64,000 nucleotides of DNA from Mesorhizobium amorphae (GTDB lineage Bacteria > Pseudomonadota > Alphaproteobacteria > Rhizobiales > Rhizobiaceae), in NCBI GenBank assembly GCA_003240775.1, contig QFNI01000007.1, positions 1 to 64,000 on the forward strand, given 5' to 3'. The translations under genes and the position numbers were made by a program. Below are positions 43,078 through 50,792 of the stretch, piece by piece (position 1 is the stretch's first letter; each line of letters opens with the position of its first letter). The notes beneath the pieces are model-generated. The model worked only from the letters and a program-made list of their open reading frames with translations, was not told the DNA's origin and did no database searches.

Positions 43078-44013
43078 ATGTTCTCCCGCAGGACCGTGCT
43101 GTCGCTTGCCGCCGCAGCTTCTTTCGCCCTTTCCACCGCTTCCGCCTTCGCGCAGGACTGGAAGTCCCAGGTTTCCGAACTGACGCTCGGCGTGATCCCC
43201 GCCGAGAACGCGTCCACCACCGTGGACCGCTACACCCCGCTCGCCGAGTACCTCTCCAAGGAGCTCGGCGTTCCCGTGACGATGCGCGTCGCCAACGACT
43301 ATGCGGCGGTGATCGAAGGCCAGCGCGCCGGCAACATCCAGATCGCGTTCTACGGCCCCGCTTCCTATGCGCGCGCCGTGATGACGGGCGTCGAAACCGA
43401 GCCGATGGTCAACCAGCGCCACGAGAACGGCGTGAACGGCTATTATTCCGTGCTCTACGTGCTGAAGGACAGCCCCTACCAGTCGATCGCCGACCTTAAG
43501 GGCAAGAAGCTCGCGCTGGTGGATTCCAACTCCACCTCCGGCAACAACGCCCCGCGCTACTTCCTCAACCGCGACGGCTACGACGTCGACACCTTCTTCG
43601 GCGAAAGCGTCTATGCCGGCTCCCACGACAACGCCGTGCTGGCGCTCGCGCAGGGCACCGTGGATGCCGCCGCCAATTCCTGGAACACGGAAAACGACTC
43701 CAACCTCACCCGCATGGTCACCAAGGGCATCCTGAAGGACGCCAACGGCAAGACGCTGACCAAGGACGACTTCCGCATCGTGTTCAAGTCGGACATGCTG
43801 CCCGAGGGCCCGTTCTCGGTGCTTTCGACCCTGCCCGCGGACCTCAAGGCCGCGATCAAGCAGGCCTTCATCGACATGCCCACCAAGGACAAGGCCGGCT
43901 TCGACGCGCTGTCGGACGGCAAGGACCTGGGCTTCGTGCCGGTTTCGGCCGACGACTACAAGCCGATCATCGAGATGATCGAGTTCAACGACCAGCTCCG
44001 CAAGCGCTCGTAA
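43078..44013 (+). CDS. phnD: Phosphonate ABC transporter substrate-binding protein PhnD
   Basis: A 311-residue periplasmic binding protein with signal peptide MFSRRTVLSLAAAASFALST and cleavage near AFAQDW. The phosphonate-binding features include LGVIPAENASTTVDRYTPLA, QIAFYGPASYARA, ALVDSNSTSGNNAPRYFL and DAAANSWNTEND. It captures alkyl- or aminoalkylphosphonates for the PhnE permeases. AAGGAA lies upstream of the start. A strong hairpin after the stop separates it from phnE, which commonly raises the level of the binding protein relative to the permeases. Confidence 0.96.
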   Translation: MFSRRTVLSLAAAASFALSTASAFAQDWKSQVSELTLGVIPAENASTTVDRYTPLAEYLSKELGVPVTMRVANDYAAVIEGQRAGNIQIAFYGPASYARAVMTGVETEPMVNQRHENGVNGYYSVLYVLKDSPYQSIADLKGKKLALVDSNSTSGNNAPRYFLNRDGYDVDTFFGESVYAGSHDNAVLALAQGTVDAAANSWNTENDSNLTRMVTKGILKDANGKTLTKDDFRIVFKSDMLPEGPFSVLSTLPADLKAAIKQAFIDMPTKDKAGFDALSDGKDLGFVPVSADDYKPIIEMIEFNDQLRKRS

Positions 44014-44026
44014 CAGAGCCCGGCCG

Positions 44027-44064
44027 GGGGCCGTCCCGCATCGCGCGGGGCGGCCCCTCCTTTT
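44027..44064 (+). terminator. Intercistronic terminator or attenuator between phnD and phnE
   Basis: A 13-bp stem with one G-U pair (GGGGCCGTCCCGC and GCGGGGCGGCCCC) and a 5-base loop, followed by TCCTTTT. Placed 13 bp after phnD and 26 bp before the phnE start, it probably gives partial termination and 3'-end protection. Confidence 0.7.
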
Positions 44065-44082
44065 CGAGCGGAGCCGCACCCC

Positions 44083-44970
44083 TTGAGCGCACACGCTTTT
44101 CCCATCCTGCCGCCCGACCGGCTCCTGCCGCTGGCGCAGGCCTATCGCGCGGCCGTCTCGCGCAAGCGCATGCACACGGCACTCGGCCTTTGCGTGCTTG
44201 TCGTGCTCGTCGTGGCGAGCGGCTGGGCGGCCGAGGTGCGGCCCCAGGCGCTGTCCAACATCGGCAATTTCGGCTCCTATCTCGCGCGCACCCTGCCCGA
44301 CCTGTCCTGGGCGACGCTGGGCGAGGACATCCGCGCCTGGTACTGGGGCTTCGGCAAGTGGGCGGCACTCCTGGGCGAGACGCTGCTGATCGCCTATCTC
44401 GGCACGCTGCTCGGCGGCACCGCCGCCTTTCTTCTTTGCTTCTTCGCGTCCGCCAACCTCGTGAAGAGCCGAACGCTGCGCTTCGTGGCGCGGCGTTTCC
44501 TGGAATTCTGCCGCACGGTGCCTGAGATCGTGTTCGCGCTGTTCTTCGTGATAGCCTTCGGGCTGGGGCCGATGGCGGGCGTGCTCGCGCTCGCCATCCA
44601 CACGGCGGGCGCACTCGGCAAGCTGTTCTCCGAGGTGGTGGAGAACATCGACATGAAGCCCGTCGAAGGCGTGTCGTCCACGGGCGCTTCGTGGGTGCAG
44701 GCCGTGCGGTTCGCGGTTCTGCCCCAGGTGGCGCCGGGCTTCGCCTCCTACGGGCTCCTGCGCTTCGAGATCAATGTGCGGGGCGCCGGCGTGATGGGCT
44801 TCGTGGGCGCGGGCGGCATCGGGCAGGAACTCCTGATCGCCATCCGCAACTTCTATTATTCCGATGTCAGCGCCATCCTCCTGATGATCATCGCGACCGT
44901 GATCGCGATCGACCTCGTGACCGAGCGCGTGCGCCACCGGCTCATCGGTTTCGCGGGAGCGCAGGCATGA
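44083..44970 (+). CDS. phnE: Phosphonate ABC transporter permease PhnE (first)
   Basis: A 295-residue inner-membrane permease with about six helices. The EAA-type coupling loop is seen in ENIDMKPVEGVSSTGASWVQ, and GFVGAGGIGQELLIAIRNFY is typical of PhnE. It forms the channel for phosphonate with the second PhnE. Start is TTG 44083, with GGAG upstream at a long spacing; no ATG is available before the membrane segments. Its stop overlaps the start of the next gene as ATGA. Confidence 0.92.
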   Translation: MSAHAFPILPPDRLLPLAQAYRAAVSRKRMHTALGLCVLVVLVVASGWAAEVRPQALSNIGNFGSYLARTLPDLSWATLGEDIRAWYWGFGKWAALLGETLLIAYLGTLLGGTAAFLLCFFASANLVKSRTLRFVARRFLEFCRTVPEIVFALFFVIAFGLGPMAGVLALAIHTAGALGKLFSEVVENIDMKPVEGVSSTGASWVQAVRFAVLPQVAPGFASYGLLRFEINVRGAGVMGFVGAGGIGQELLIAIRNFYYSDVSAILLMIIATVIAIDLVTERVRHRLIGFAGAQA

Positions 44971-45827
44971 AGGCGACCCCTCTTCACCAGACCGCGATGG
45001 CCGACTTGGCAGGGCTGAAGGCCCGCCACCCCGCAGCCTTCACGGCCCCGCTCTCCGCGCGGGTGGCCAAGCTCGGGACGCTGGCGGCCGTGCTCGGGCT
45101 CGCGCTCTACGCCATGGTGCTGTTCGACTTCTCGCCGGTGCGGATCTGGAACGGGCTCGGGCGCCTGGGCGATTTCGCGGGCGCGATGCTGCCGCCCGAT
45201 CCGCAGGGGCGGTTCTGGTCTTTCGGCAAGGCGCTGGTGGAAACCGTGGCCATCGCGTTTCTGGGCACGCTGCTTGCCGCAAGCCTCGCGCTGCCGATGG
45301 CGTTTCTTGCGGCCAAGAACGTGATCCCCAACATCTTCGTGCGCTTTCCCGTGCGCCGCGCCTTCGACATCATGCGCTCGGTGGACACGCTGATCTGGGC
45401 GCTGATGTGGATCAACGTGGTGGGGCTCGGGCCCTTCGCGGGCGTTCTGGCCATCGCCTGCGCGGATTTCGGGGCGCTCGGCAAGCTGTTTTCCGAAGCC
45501 ATCGAAGCGAGCGAGAAGCGAGCGGCCGAAGGGGTCGCGGCGTCCGGCGGCTCGCGCCTGCACCAGGTGCGCTTCGGCATCCTGCCGGGCGTGCTGCCGG
45601 TGATGGCGAGCCAAGTGCTCTACTTCTTCGAATCCAACACGCGCTCGGCCACCATCATCGGCATCGTCGGCGCGGGCGGCGTGGGGGTGTATCTGAGCGA
45701 ACTGATCCGGGTGCTCGAACTCCAGCAGGTGGCGTTCCTGATCGGGATGATCCTGGTGACGGTCGCGGTGATCGACTGGGTGTCGACGAGGCTGCGGCTG
45801 GGATTGATCGGGAGGACGGGGGTTTAG
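44967..45827 (+). CDS. phnE: Phosphonate ABC transporter permease PhnE (second)
   Basis: A 286-residue permease paralogous to the one before, overlapping it by 4 bp (ATGA). The coupling loop reads EASEKRAAEGVAASGGSRLH and the end has SATIIGIVGAGGVGVYLSEL. Two PhnE genes in tandem are usual in rhizobial phn loci and suggest a heterodimeric channel. It is the last gene of the phnCDEE unit; three repeat copies follow. Confidence 0.94.
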   Translation: MKATPLHQTAMADLAGLKARHPAAFTAPLSARVAKLGTLAAVLGLALYAMVLFDFSPVRIWNGLGRLGDFAGAMLPPDPQGRFWSFGKALVETVAIAFLGTLLAASLALPMAFLAAKNVIPNIFVRFPVRRAFDIMRSVDTLIWALMWINVVGLGPFAGVLAIACADFGALGKLFSEAIEASEKRAAEGVAASGGSRLHQVRFGILPGVLPVMASQVLYFFESNTRSATIIGIVGAGGVGVYLSELIRVLELQQVAFLIGMILVTVAVIDWVSTRLRLGLIGRTGV

Positions 45828-45910
45828 CCAGTTTCGTTTCGCTTTGAGGGGGTGATGGGGCCGCCCCTTTGTCGCATTCCGGTGATCGGATTTTCGCGAG
45901 GTGGCGGGGT

Positions 45911-45949
45911 TACCCCCACCCCTAGCCCCTCCCCTCAAGGGGGAGGGGG
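45911..45949 (+). repeat. GC-rich palindromic repeat, copy 4
   Basis: Forward copy in the phnE-pfpI gap, within duplication unit 1. The gap 45828-46236 contains three repeat copies, the duplication and a pfpI relic, and no complete gene. Confidence 0.8.
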
Positions 45950-45981
45950 ACACCGGCTTGGACGGTTGTATCGGGAACTTG

Positions 45982-46028
45982 GGGACTGGTCGGGGTGCCT
46001 GCCCTCGGCGAATCTCTCGACCGGGTTG
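45982..46028 (-). pseudogene. Relic of the pfpI 3' end
   Basis: In 47 aligned bases this stretch agrees with the last codons of the pfpI gene (46249-46295) at 39 positions. On the minus strand one frame still reads FAEGRHPDQS, matching FAEGKHPDQS of the intact protein. The stop and upstream sequence are lost, so it is a duplicated fragment, not a gene. Confidence 0.5.
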
Positions 46029-46071
46029 GCTGGAGTTGATCAGGCGGGAGTGTGGTGCCAGCCTTGCCGGT

Positions 46072-46110
46072 CCCCTCCCCCTTGAGGGGAGGGGTAAGGG
46101 GTGGGGGTGA
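46072..46110 (-). repeat. GC-rich palindromic repeat, copy 5 (inverted)
   Basis: Inverted copy between the two duplication units, facing copy 6 at 46167, as copies 2 and 3 face each other near 24 kb. Pairs of opposite copies recur in this window. Confidence 0.8.
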
Positions 46111-46166
46111 CGGGCCCGCCGCAATTCCGCATTCCGGTGATCAGCCCTTTCCGAGGTGGCGGCGTT

Positions 46167-46204
46167 TACCCCCACCCCTGGCCCCTCCCCTCAAGGGGGA
46201 GGGG
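46167..46204 (+). repeat. GC-rich palindromic repeat, copy 6
   Basis: Forward copy with the GAGGTGGCGG left flank, in duplication unit 2, 33 bp beyond the pfpI stop codon. It may act as 3' structure for the pfpI message. Confidence 0.8.
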
Positions 46205-46236
46205 AACACTGGCCCGGCCTGGGCAGTTGGGTTGGG

Positions 46237-46806
46237 TCAGACGCTGCGGGACTGGTCGGGGTGTTTGCCTTCGGCGAATTCCTCGACGAGCTTGGCGCAG
46301 AAGGCGGGAAGGTCGTCGGGCTTGCGGCTGGTGACGAGGCCCTTGTCGACCACGACCTCCTTGTCCTCCCAGTTCGCACCCGCATTCTCGAGATCCGTGC
46401 GGATGGACGCATAGGAAGTGACGTTGCGGCCGTCGAGCACGTCGGCCTCGGCCAGCACCCAGGGGCCGTGGCAGATCACGCCGACGGGCTTTTGCTGCTG
46501 GAAGAACTCGCGCACGAAGGCCACCGCATCCTTGTCGGCGCGCAGCTTGTCCGCACCCACCGTGCCGCCGGGGATCACGAGGCCGTCGAAGTCGGACGCC
46601 TTGGCATCGGCGAAGGTGACGTCCACCCGGTACTTGCCGCCCGCGTCGAGATCGCCGTTCACGGTCTCGGCCTCGCCGGACTTGATCGACACCACGGTGA
46701 CGCTCGCGCCTTCCTTTTCGACCGCCTCCTTGGGCTGGACGAATTCAGGCTCCTCGGTGCCGCGGGGGGCGATCAGGATGGCGATCTTCTTGTTCTGGAG
46801 CTTCAT
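46237..46806 (-). CDS. DJ-1/PfpI family protein (type 1 glutamine amidotransferase-like)
   Basis: A 189-residue protein of the PfpI branch. The nucleophile Cys lies in VGVICHGPWVLAEADVL (nucleophile elbow), the acidic partner in APRGTEEPEF and the typical FDGLVIPGG strand is present. Members act as proteases, glyoxalases/deglycases or chaperones; which applies is open. It lies between the phn uptake and C-P lyase units but is read on the opposite strand, with phnF upstream, so it may be incidental to phosphonate use. Its 3' end has been duplicated downstream. Confidence 0.9.
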   Translation of the reverse strand: MKLQNKKIAILIAPRGTEEPEFVQPKEAVEKEGASVTVVSIKSGEAETVNGDLDAGGKYRVDVTFADAKASDFDGLVIPGGTVGADKLRADKDAVAFVREFFQQQKPVGVICHGPWVLAEADVLDGRNVTSYASIRTDLENAGANWEDKEVVVDKGLVTSRKPDDLPAFCAKLVEEFAEGKHPDQSRSV

Positions 46807-46887
46807 GGGAAGGGTCCTCGGTTCGGGCGCATGCGCCGGTTCTAGACGGGCGGTGAACGTCGAGGCTCCCAGCCCGTTCCCCTGGCT

Positions 46888-47625
46888 TCACGCCCCCTCG
46901 CCCACCACGAGCTCGATGCGGTCTGCGGCGAATTGCGCGTCGGTCGCCTGGATGGGAGTGCCCGCCGCATCCACGTTGACGCTTTCCGTGACGATCAGGA
47001 TACGATCCCCGTCGAGCGCCAGATCGCGCGCTTCGTCGGCACTTGCCACGCGCGCGGTGACACGCGTTTCGCGGCGCCGGTAGTCGGCGACGCCGCAGGC
47101 GGCGAGCGCCGGCGTGACCGCGCCCGTCTGCCGGAAGGCTTCGACGAAGCCTGCGAAGCGCGGCAGGGGAAAGAAGCTCGTGCCGAGCGAGACGGGCGCG
47201 CCGTCGCTGAAGCGCTTCATGCGGACGAGGAGAACGGGCGCACCAAGCGCCAGGCCGAGACGGGCGGCGATGCGGGCATCGGCCGCCACCTCGCCCGAGC
47301 CCACCAATTCCGCGCCGGCCGTGTGGCCTTCCGCCGCCATGATCGCCGTGAAGCGGGTGCGCGGGCCGATGGGATAGGGGATGCGGGGGCGGCCGACAAA
47401 GGTGCCGCTGCCGCGCGTGGCCTCGACCACGCCGGCATCCGCCAGCGCGGCCAGCGCGCGGCGCACCGTGTGGCGGTTGACGCCGAAGCGGGCGGCAAGC
47501 TCGGCCTCGGTGGGGAGCTTGGCGCCCGTGCCGAGCCCGCGCGCGCCGATCTCGGCCTCGATCAGATCGGCGATGCGCCGCCACACCGCGATGCCCTCGC
47601 CGCGCTGAACCGTCTGCCCTGTCAT
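46888..47625 (-). CDS. phnF: GntR-family transcriptional regulator PhnF
   Basis: A 245-residue HutC-subfamily GntR regulator. The winged helix-turn-helix (residues about 10-75) has LIEAEIGARGLGTGAKLPTE, ELAARFGVNRHTVRRALAAL and GSGTFVGRPRIPYPIG; the rest is a UTRA ligand domain (LLVRMKRFSDGAPVSLGTSF). PhnF represses C-P lyase genes until phosphonate or a related ligand binds. ATG 47625 is chosen because upstream starts at 47667 and 47673 lie inside the operator; GGCAAGG is upstream. It is divergent from phnG with the operator between. Confidence 0.9.
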   Translation of the reverse strand: MTGQTVQRGEGIAVWRRIADLIEAEIGARGLGTGAKLPTEAELAARFGVNRHTVRRALAALADAGVVEATRGSGTFVGRPRIPYPIGPRTRFTAIMAAEGHTAGAELVGSGEVAADARIAARLGLALGAPVLLVRMKRFSDGAPVSLGTSFFPLPRFAGFVEAFRQTGAVTPALAACGVADYRRRETRVTARVASADEARDLALDGDRILIVTESVNVDAAGTPIQATDAQFAADRIELVVGEGA

Positions 47626-47682
47626 ACCCACGTCACGCCTTGCCGCCATTTTGTTGTCGAGACCCATAGACAAATTTCCATG

Positions 47683-47702
47683 TTGTCTATACTCATAGAC
47701 AA
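47683..47702. promoter_or_regulatory. Probable PhnF operator between phnF and phnG
   Basis: A perfect inverted repeat TTGTCTAT-ACTC-ATAGACAA. A third half-site ATAGACAA lies at 47666-47673, 9 bases before the first arm, so a second dimer could bind. GntR/HutC regulators bind such palindromes; the location 33 bp upstream of phnG and 58 bp upstream of phnF lets it control both directions. Confidence 0.78.
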
Positions 47703-47734
47703 ATCACAGCAGGGCGGTCAACGACCGGCGGATC

Positions 47735-48190
47735 ATGACGGCAGGCAACGTGGATGTGGCGAAGCGGCAAGAGGCCATGCGGCTCTGCGCGCTGGCCAGC
47801 GCGGAGGAGTTGTCCGCGCTGGTGGAGCGGCTCGGCGGCACGGAAACCGTGTCCGACCTGCGCCGGCCCGAGCGCGGGCTTGTGATGCTGCAGGGCCGGG
47901 CGGGCGGCGAGGGTGCGGCCTTCAACCTGGGCGAAGCGAGCGTGGTGCGCGCGGCCGTGTCGCTTTCGGACGGAACGCTGGGCTTCGCCTACCATCTCGG
48001 CCGCGACGCGAAGAAGGCGCGCCATGCGGCGATCCTGGACGCGCTGCGCCAGCGGCCCGGCGGAGCGGACCGGGTGGACGGCGCGCTCGAGCCGGTGGCC
48101 CGCCGCATCACCGCCGAAGACAGGCTCGATGCCGAGCGGACGGCTGCGACGCGGGTCGAGTTCTTCACCATGACGCGCGGCGAGGACTGA
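47735..48190 (+). CDS. phnG: C-P lyase core subunit PhnG
   Basis: A 151-residue protein of the PhnG family (RQEAMRLCALASAEELSALV, RPERGLVMLQGRAGGEGAAF, FNLGEASVVRAAV, LGFAYHLGRDAKKARHAA). PhnG forms with PhnH, PhnI and PhnJ the core complex that activates phosphonates for C-P cleavage. It opens the phnGHIJ-GNAT-KLM operon just after the PhnF operator, and phnH follows within 3 bp. Confidence 0.95.
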   Translation: MTAGNVDVAKRQEAMRLCALASAEELSALVERLGGTETVSDLRRPERGLVMLQGRAGGEGAAFNLGEASVVRAAVSLSDGTLGFAYHLGRDAKKARHAAILDALRQRPGGADRVDGALEPVARRITAEDRLDAERTAATRVEFFTMTRGED

Positions 48191-48193
48191 GTG

Positions 48194-48787
48194 ATGGCTG
48201 CTCTTTCCCCAGGCTTCGCCGATGCGCCGCGCGAAGCGCAGACCGTGTTTCGCGCGGTGATGGAGGCGCTGGCCCGCCCCACCTCGCTTCAGCCGCTTGC
48301 AGCCGATCTCGACCCGCCAGCACCGCTTTCGGCCGAACTCGCCGCGGTGGCGCTGACGCTGTGCGACGGGGATTCGCCCGTCTGGCTCGACGCAAAGCTC
48401 GCGGCCGCGCCGGCGGTGGGGGTCTGGCTGCGCTTCCACACGGGCGCGCCGATCACGGATGATCCCGGCCAAGCCTCGTTCGCGCTCGCAGCCGACCCCG
48501 CAGACCTTCCGCCGCTCGCCGATTTCGCGCAGGGCACGGAGGAGTTTCCCGACCGCTCGACCACCATCGTGCTGGCAGCGCAGAGTTTCGGGGGCGCGGA
48601 TGGCATCCGGGTGTCGGGGCTGGGGATGCGGGGAGTGGAAACGCTTGCCGTCGAGCCGCTGCCACCCGATCTCGCCCGGCAGTGGCGGGAAAACCGCAGG
48701 GGCTTCCCGCGCGGGGTGGACCTCGTCTTTGCCGGCAAAGGATCGGTCGCCGGCCTGCCCCGCTCGTCGCGGATCGTGGAGGAATAG
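48194..48787 (+). CDS. phnH: C-P lyase core subunit PhnH
   Basis: A 197-residue PLP-transferase-like fold subunit without catalytic Lys, as usual for PhnH. Conserved are GFADAPREAQTVFRAVMEAL and LARPTSLQPL near the N-terminus, LTLCDGDSPVWLD and the C-terminal RRGFPRGVDLVFAGKGSVAG with LPRSSRI. It is needed for the first step, transfer of ribosyl triphosphate onto the phosphonate. Start ATG 48194 (a GTG three bases earlier is possible); phnI begins 2 bp after its stop. Confidence 0.95.
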   Translation: MAALSPGFADAPREAQTVFRAVMEALARPTSLQPLAADLDPPAPLSAELAAVALTLCDGDSPVWLDAKLAAAPAVGVWLRFHTGAPITDDPGQASFALAADPADLPPLADFAQGTEEFPDRSTTIVLAAQSFGGADGIRVSGLGMRGVETLAVEPLPPDLARQWRENRRGFPRGVDLVFAGKGSVAGLPRSSRIVEE

Positions 48788-48789
48788 CC

Positions 48790-49887
48790 ATGTATGTCGC
48801 GGTGAAGGGTGGCGAAAAGGCCATCGACAACGCCCACCGGCTGCTCGCCCACAAGCGGCGCGGCGACATGGGCGTGCCTGCGCTGACGCTCGCGCAGATC
48901 ACGGAACAGCTCGCGCTCGCCGTCGACCGCGTGATGGCGGAAGGCTCGCTCTACGACCGGGAGCTTGCGGCACTCGCCGTGCGCCAGGCGCGCGGCGACC
49001 TGATCGAGGCGATCTTCCTGCTGCGCGCGTTCCGCACCACCCTACCCCGCTTCGGCGGAAGCGTGCCGCTGGAAACGGGCGCGATGCGGATCAGCCGCCG
49101 CGTTTCGGCGACCTTCAAGGACATGCCCGGCGGCCAGGTGCTCGGGCCGACCTTCGATTACACCCACCGCCTGCTCGATTTCGCGATCGAGGCCGAAGGG
49201 GAAGCGCCGAGCCTGGGCGCGGCATCGGACGAGCCGGTTCCGCGTGTGACCGACTTCGTGGGCGAGGAAGGGCTGATCGAGCGGGCCGAGGCACCCCAAA
49301 CCGACGAGCCCGTGGGCGATCTCACGCGTGCGCCGCTCGAATTCCCCGCGGAGCGCGACCTGCGCCTCCAGGCGCTGGCGCGCGGCGACGAGGGGTTCCT
49401 GCTCGCGCTCGCCTATTCCACCCAGCGCGGCTTCGGGCGCACGCACCCCTTCGTGGGCGAGATCCGCTTCGGCACGGTGGAGGCGTCCTTCGTGCCGGAG
49501 GAACTGGGCTTCGCGGTGCCCCTGGGGCGTGTCGAGGTGACGGAATGCCAGATGGTGAACCAGTTCACCGGAGGCGGCGAAACCCCGCCGCAGTTCACGC
49601 GCGGCTATGGGCTCGTCTTCGGCCAGAGCGAGCGCAAGGCGATGTCGATGGCGCTGGTGGACCGCTCGCTTCGCGCCGACGAGTTCGGCGAGGAGCGCGG
49701 CGCGCCCGCCCAGGACGAGGAATTCGTGCTGTCGCATTGCGACAACGTTCAGGCGACCGGCTTCGTGGAGCACCTGAAGCTGCCGCATTACGTGGATTTC
49801 CAGGCCGAGCTCGGCCTGCTTCGCACGCTGCGCGCCGAGTGGGACGCGCGGCAGCAAGACGAGCCCATGCGGGAGGCTGCGGAATGA
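48790..49887 (+). CDS. phnI: C-P lyase core subunit PhnI
   Basis: A 365-residue catalytic subunit. With PhnG, PhnH and PhnL it releases adenine from ATP and forms ribose-1-phosphonate-5-triphosphate. Conserved sequence includes YVAVKGGEKAIDNAHRLL, RQARGDLIEAIFLLRAFRTT, RRVSATFKDMPGGQVLGPTF and YVDFQAELGLLR. The stop overlaps the phnJ start as ATGA, so the genes are coupled. Confidence 0.96.
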   Translation: MYVAVKGGEKAIDNAHRLLAHKRRGDMGVPALTLAQITEQLALAVDRVMAEGSLYDRELAALAVRQARGDLIEAIFLLRAFRTTLPRFGGSVPLETGAMRISRRVSATFKDMPGGQVLGPTFDYTHRLLDFAIEAEGEAPSLGAASDEPVPRVTDFVGEEGLIERAEAPQTDEPVGDLTRAPLEFPAERDLRLQALARGDEGFLLALAYSTQRGFGRTHPFVGEIRFGTVEASFVPEELGFAVPLGRVEVTECQMVNQFTGGGETPPQFTRGYGLVFGQSERKAMSMALVDRSLRADEFGEERGAPAQDEEFVLSHCDNVQATGFVEHLKLPHYVDFQAELGLLRTLRAEWDARQQDEPMREAAE

Positions 49888-50792
49888 GCGCTGCGACCGA
49901 AGACCAGGCGCCCTACAACTTCGCCTATCTCGACGAAAACACCAAGCGCATGATCCGGCGCGCGATCCTCAAGGGCATCGCCATTCCCGGCTACCAAGTC
50001 CCCTTCGCCTCCCGCGAGATGCCGATGCCATACGGCTGGGGCACGGGCGGCGTGCAGGTGACGGCGGCGATCCTGGGGCCGGAAGACCGACTCAAGGTGA
50101 TCGACCAGGGGTCGGACGACACGACGAACGCGGTCTCGATCCGCAAGTTCTTCGAGAAGACGGCGGGCGTCGAGACCACGACCAAGACGGCGGAAGCCTC
50201 CGTGATCCAGACGCGCCACCGCATTCCCGAGCATCCGCTCGCGGAGGGCCAGGTGCTGGTCTATCAGGTGCCGATCCCCGAACCCCTGCGCTTTCTGGAG
50301 CCGCGCGAGACCGAAACGCGCAAGCTGCACGCGCTGGCCGATTACGGGCTGATGCATGTGAAGCTCTACGAGGACATCGCGCGCCACGGGCATATCGCCA
50401 CCACCTATGCCTACCCTGTGGAGGTGGACGGGCGCTATGTGATGGACCCCTCGCCCACGCCCAAGTTCGACAACCCCAAGATGAACGACTGCGCGGCGCT
50501 TCAGCTCTTCGGCGCAGGGCGTGAGAAGCGCATCTATGCGGTGCCGCCTTACACGCGAGTGGTCAGCCTCGACTTCGAGGATCATCCCTTCGCGGTGCAG
50601 GAATTCGCCAAGCCGTGCGCGCTCTGCGGCGCGCGGCACGTCTATCTCGACGAGATCGTGCTCGACGACCGTGGCGGGCGCATGTTCGCCTGCTCGGACA
50701 CCGATTTCTGCGAGACGCGCCGGGCGGACGGCCATCGCGGCGAGAGCCTTGGAGCCGTGCCCCACGCGATCGCGGGGGAAAGCCATGTCTGA
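49884..50792 (+). CDS. phnJ: C-P lyase catalytic subunit PhnJ (radical SAM)
   Basis: A 302-residue enzyme that cleaves the C-P bond using a 4Fe-4S cluster and S-adenosylmethionine. The four conserved Cys are 245, 248, 270 and 276 (CALC ... CSDTDFC), with the spacing C-x2-C-x21-C-x5-C found in characterised PhnJ. YNFAYLDENTKRMIRRAILK and DQGSDDTTNAVSIRKFFEKT are further family motifs. Product is a 1,2-cyclic ribose phosphate and an alkane. The stop lies 8 bp within the next gene. Confidence 0.97.
   Translation: MSAATEDQAPYNFAYLDENTKRMIRRAILKGIAIPGYQVPFASREMPMPYGWGTGGVQVTAAILGPEDRLKVIDQGSDDTTNAVSIRKFFEKTAGVETTTKTAEASVIQTRHRIPEHPLAEGQVLVYQVPIPEPLRFLEPRETETRKLHALADYGLMHVKLYEDIARHGHIATTYAYPVEVDGRYVMDPSPTPKFDNPKMNDCAALQLFGAGREKRIYAVPPYTRVVSLDFEDHPFAVQEFAKPCALCGARHVYLDEIVLDDRGGRMFACSDTDFCETRRADGHRGESLGAVPHAIAGESHV

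Larger units (their letters stand above)
45848..46030. repeat. Local duplication, unit 1 (counterpart of 46103-46290)
   Basis: The stretch shares order and sequence with 46103-46290: GGGGGTGA near the start, GCATTCCGGTGATC, a GAGGTGGCGG flank, a palindromic repeat copy, and GACTGGTCGGGGTG. Copies are offset by 255-266 bp and have diverged, so this is an old tandem duplication. Unit 2 includes the true 3' end of the pfpI gene. Confidence 0.65.

Noticed and set aside
45905..46205. CRISPR-like array because three similar repeats occur close together
   Set aside because: Copies are in alternating orientation with unequal spacers, flanked by duplicated sequence, and the same element occurs singly elsewhere; no cas genes.
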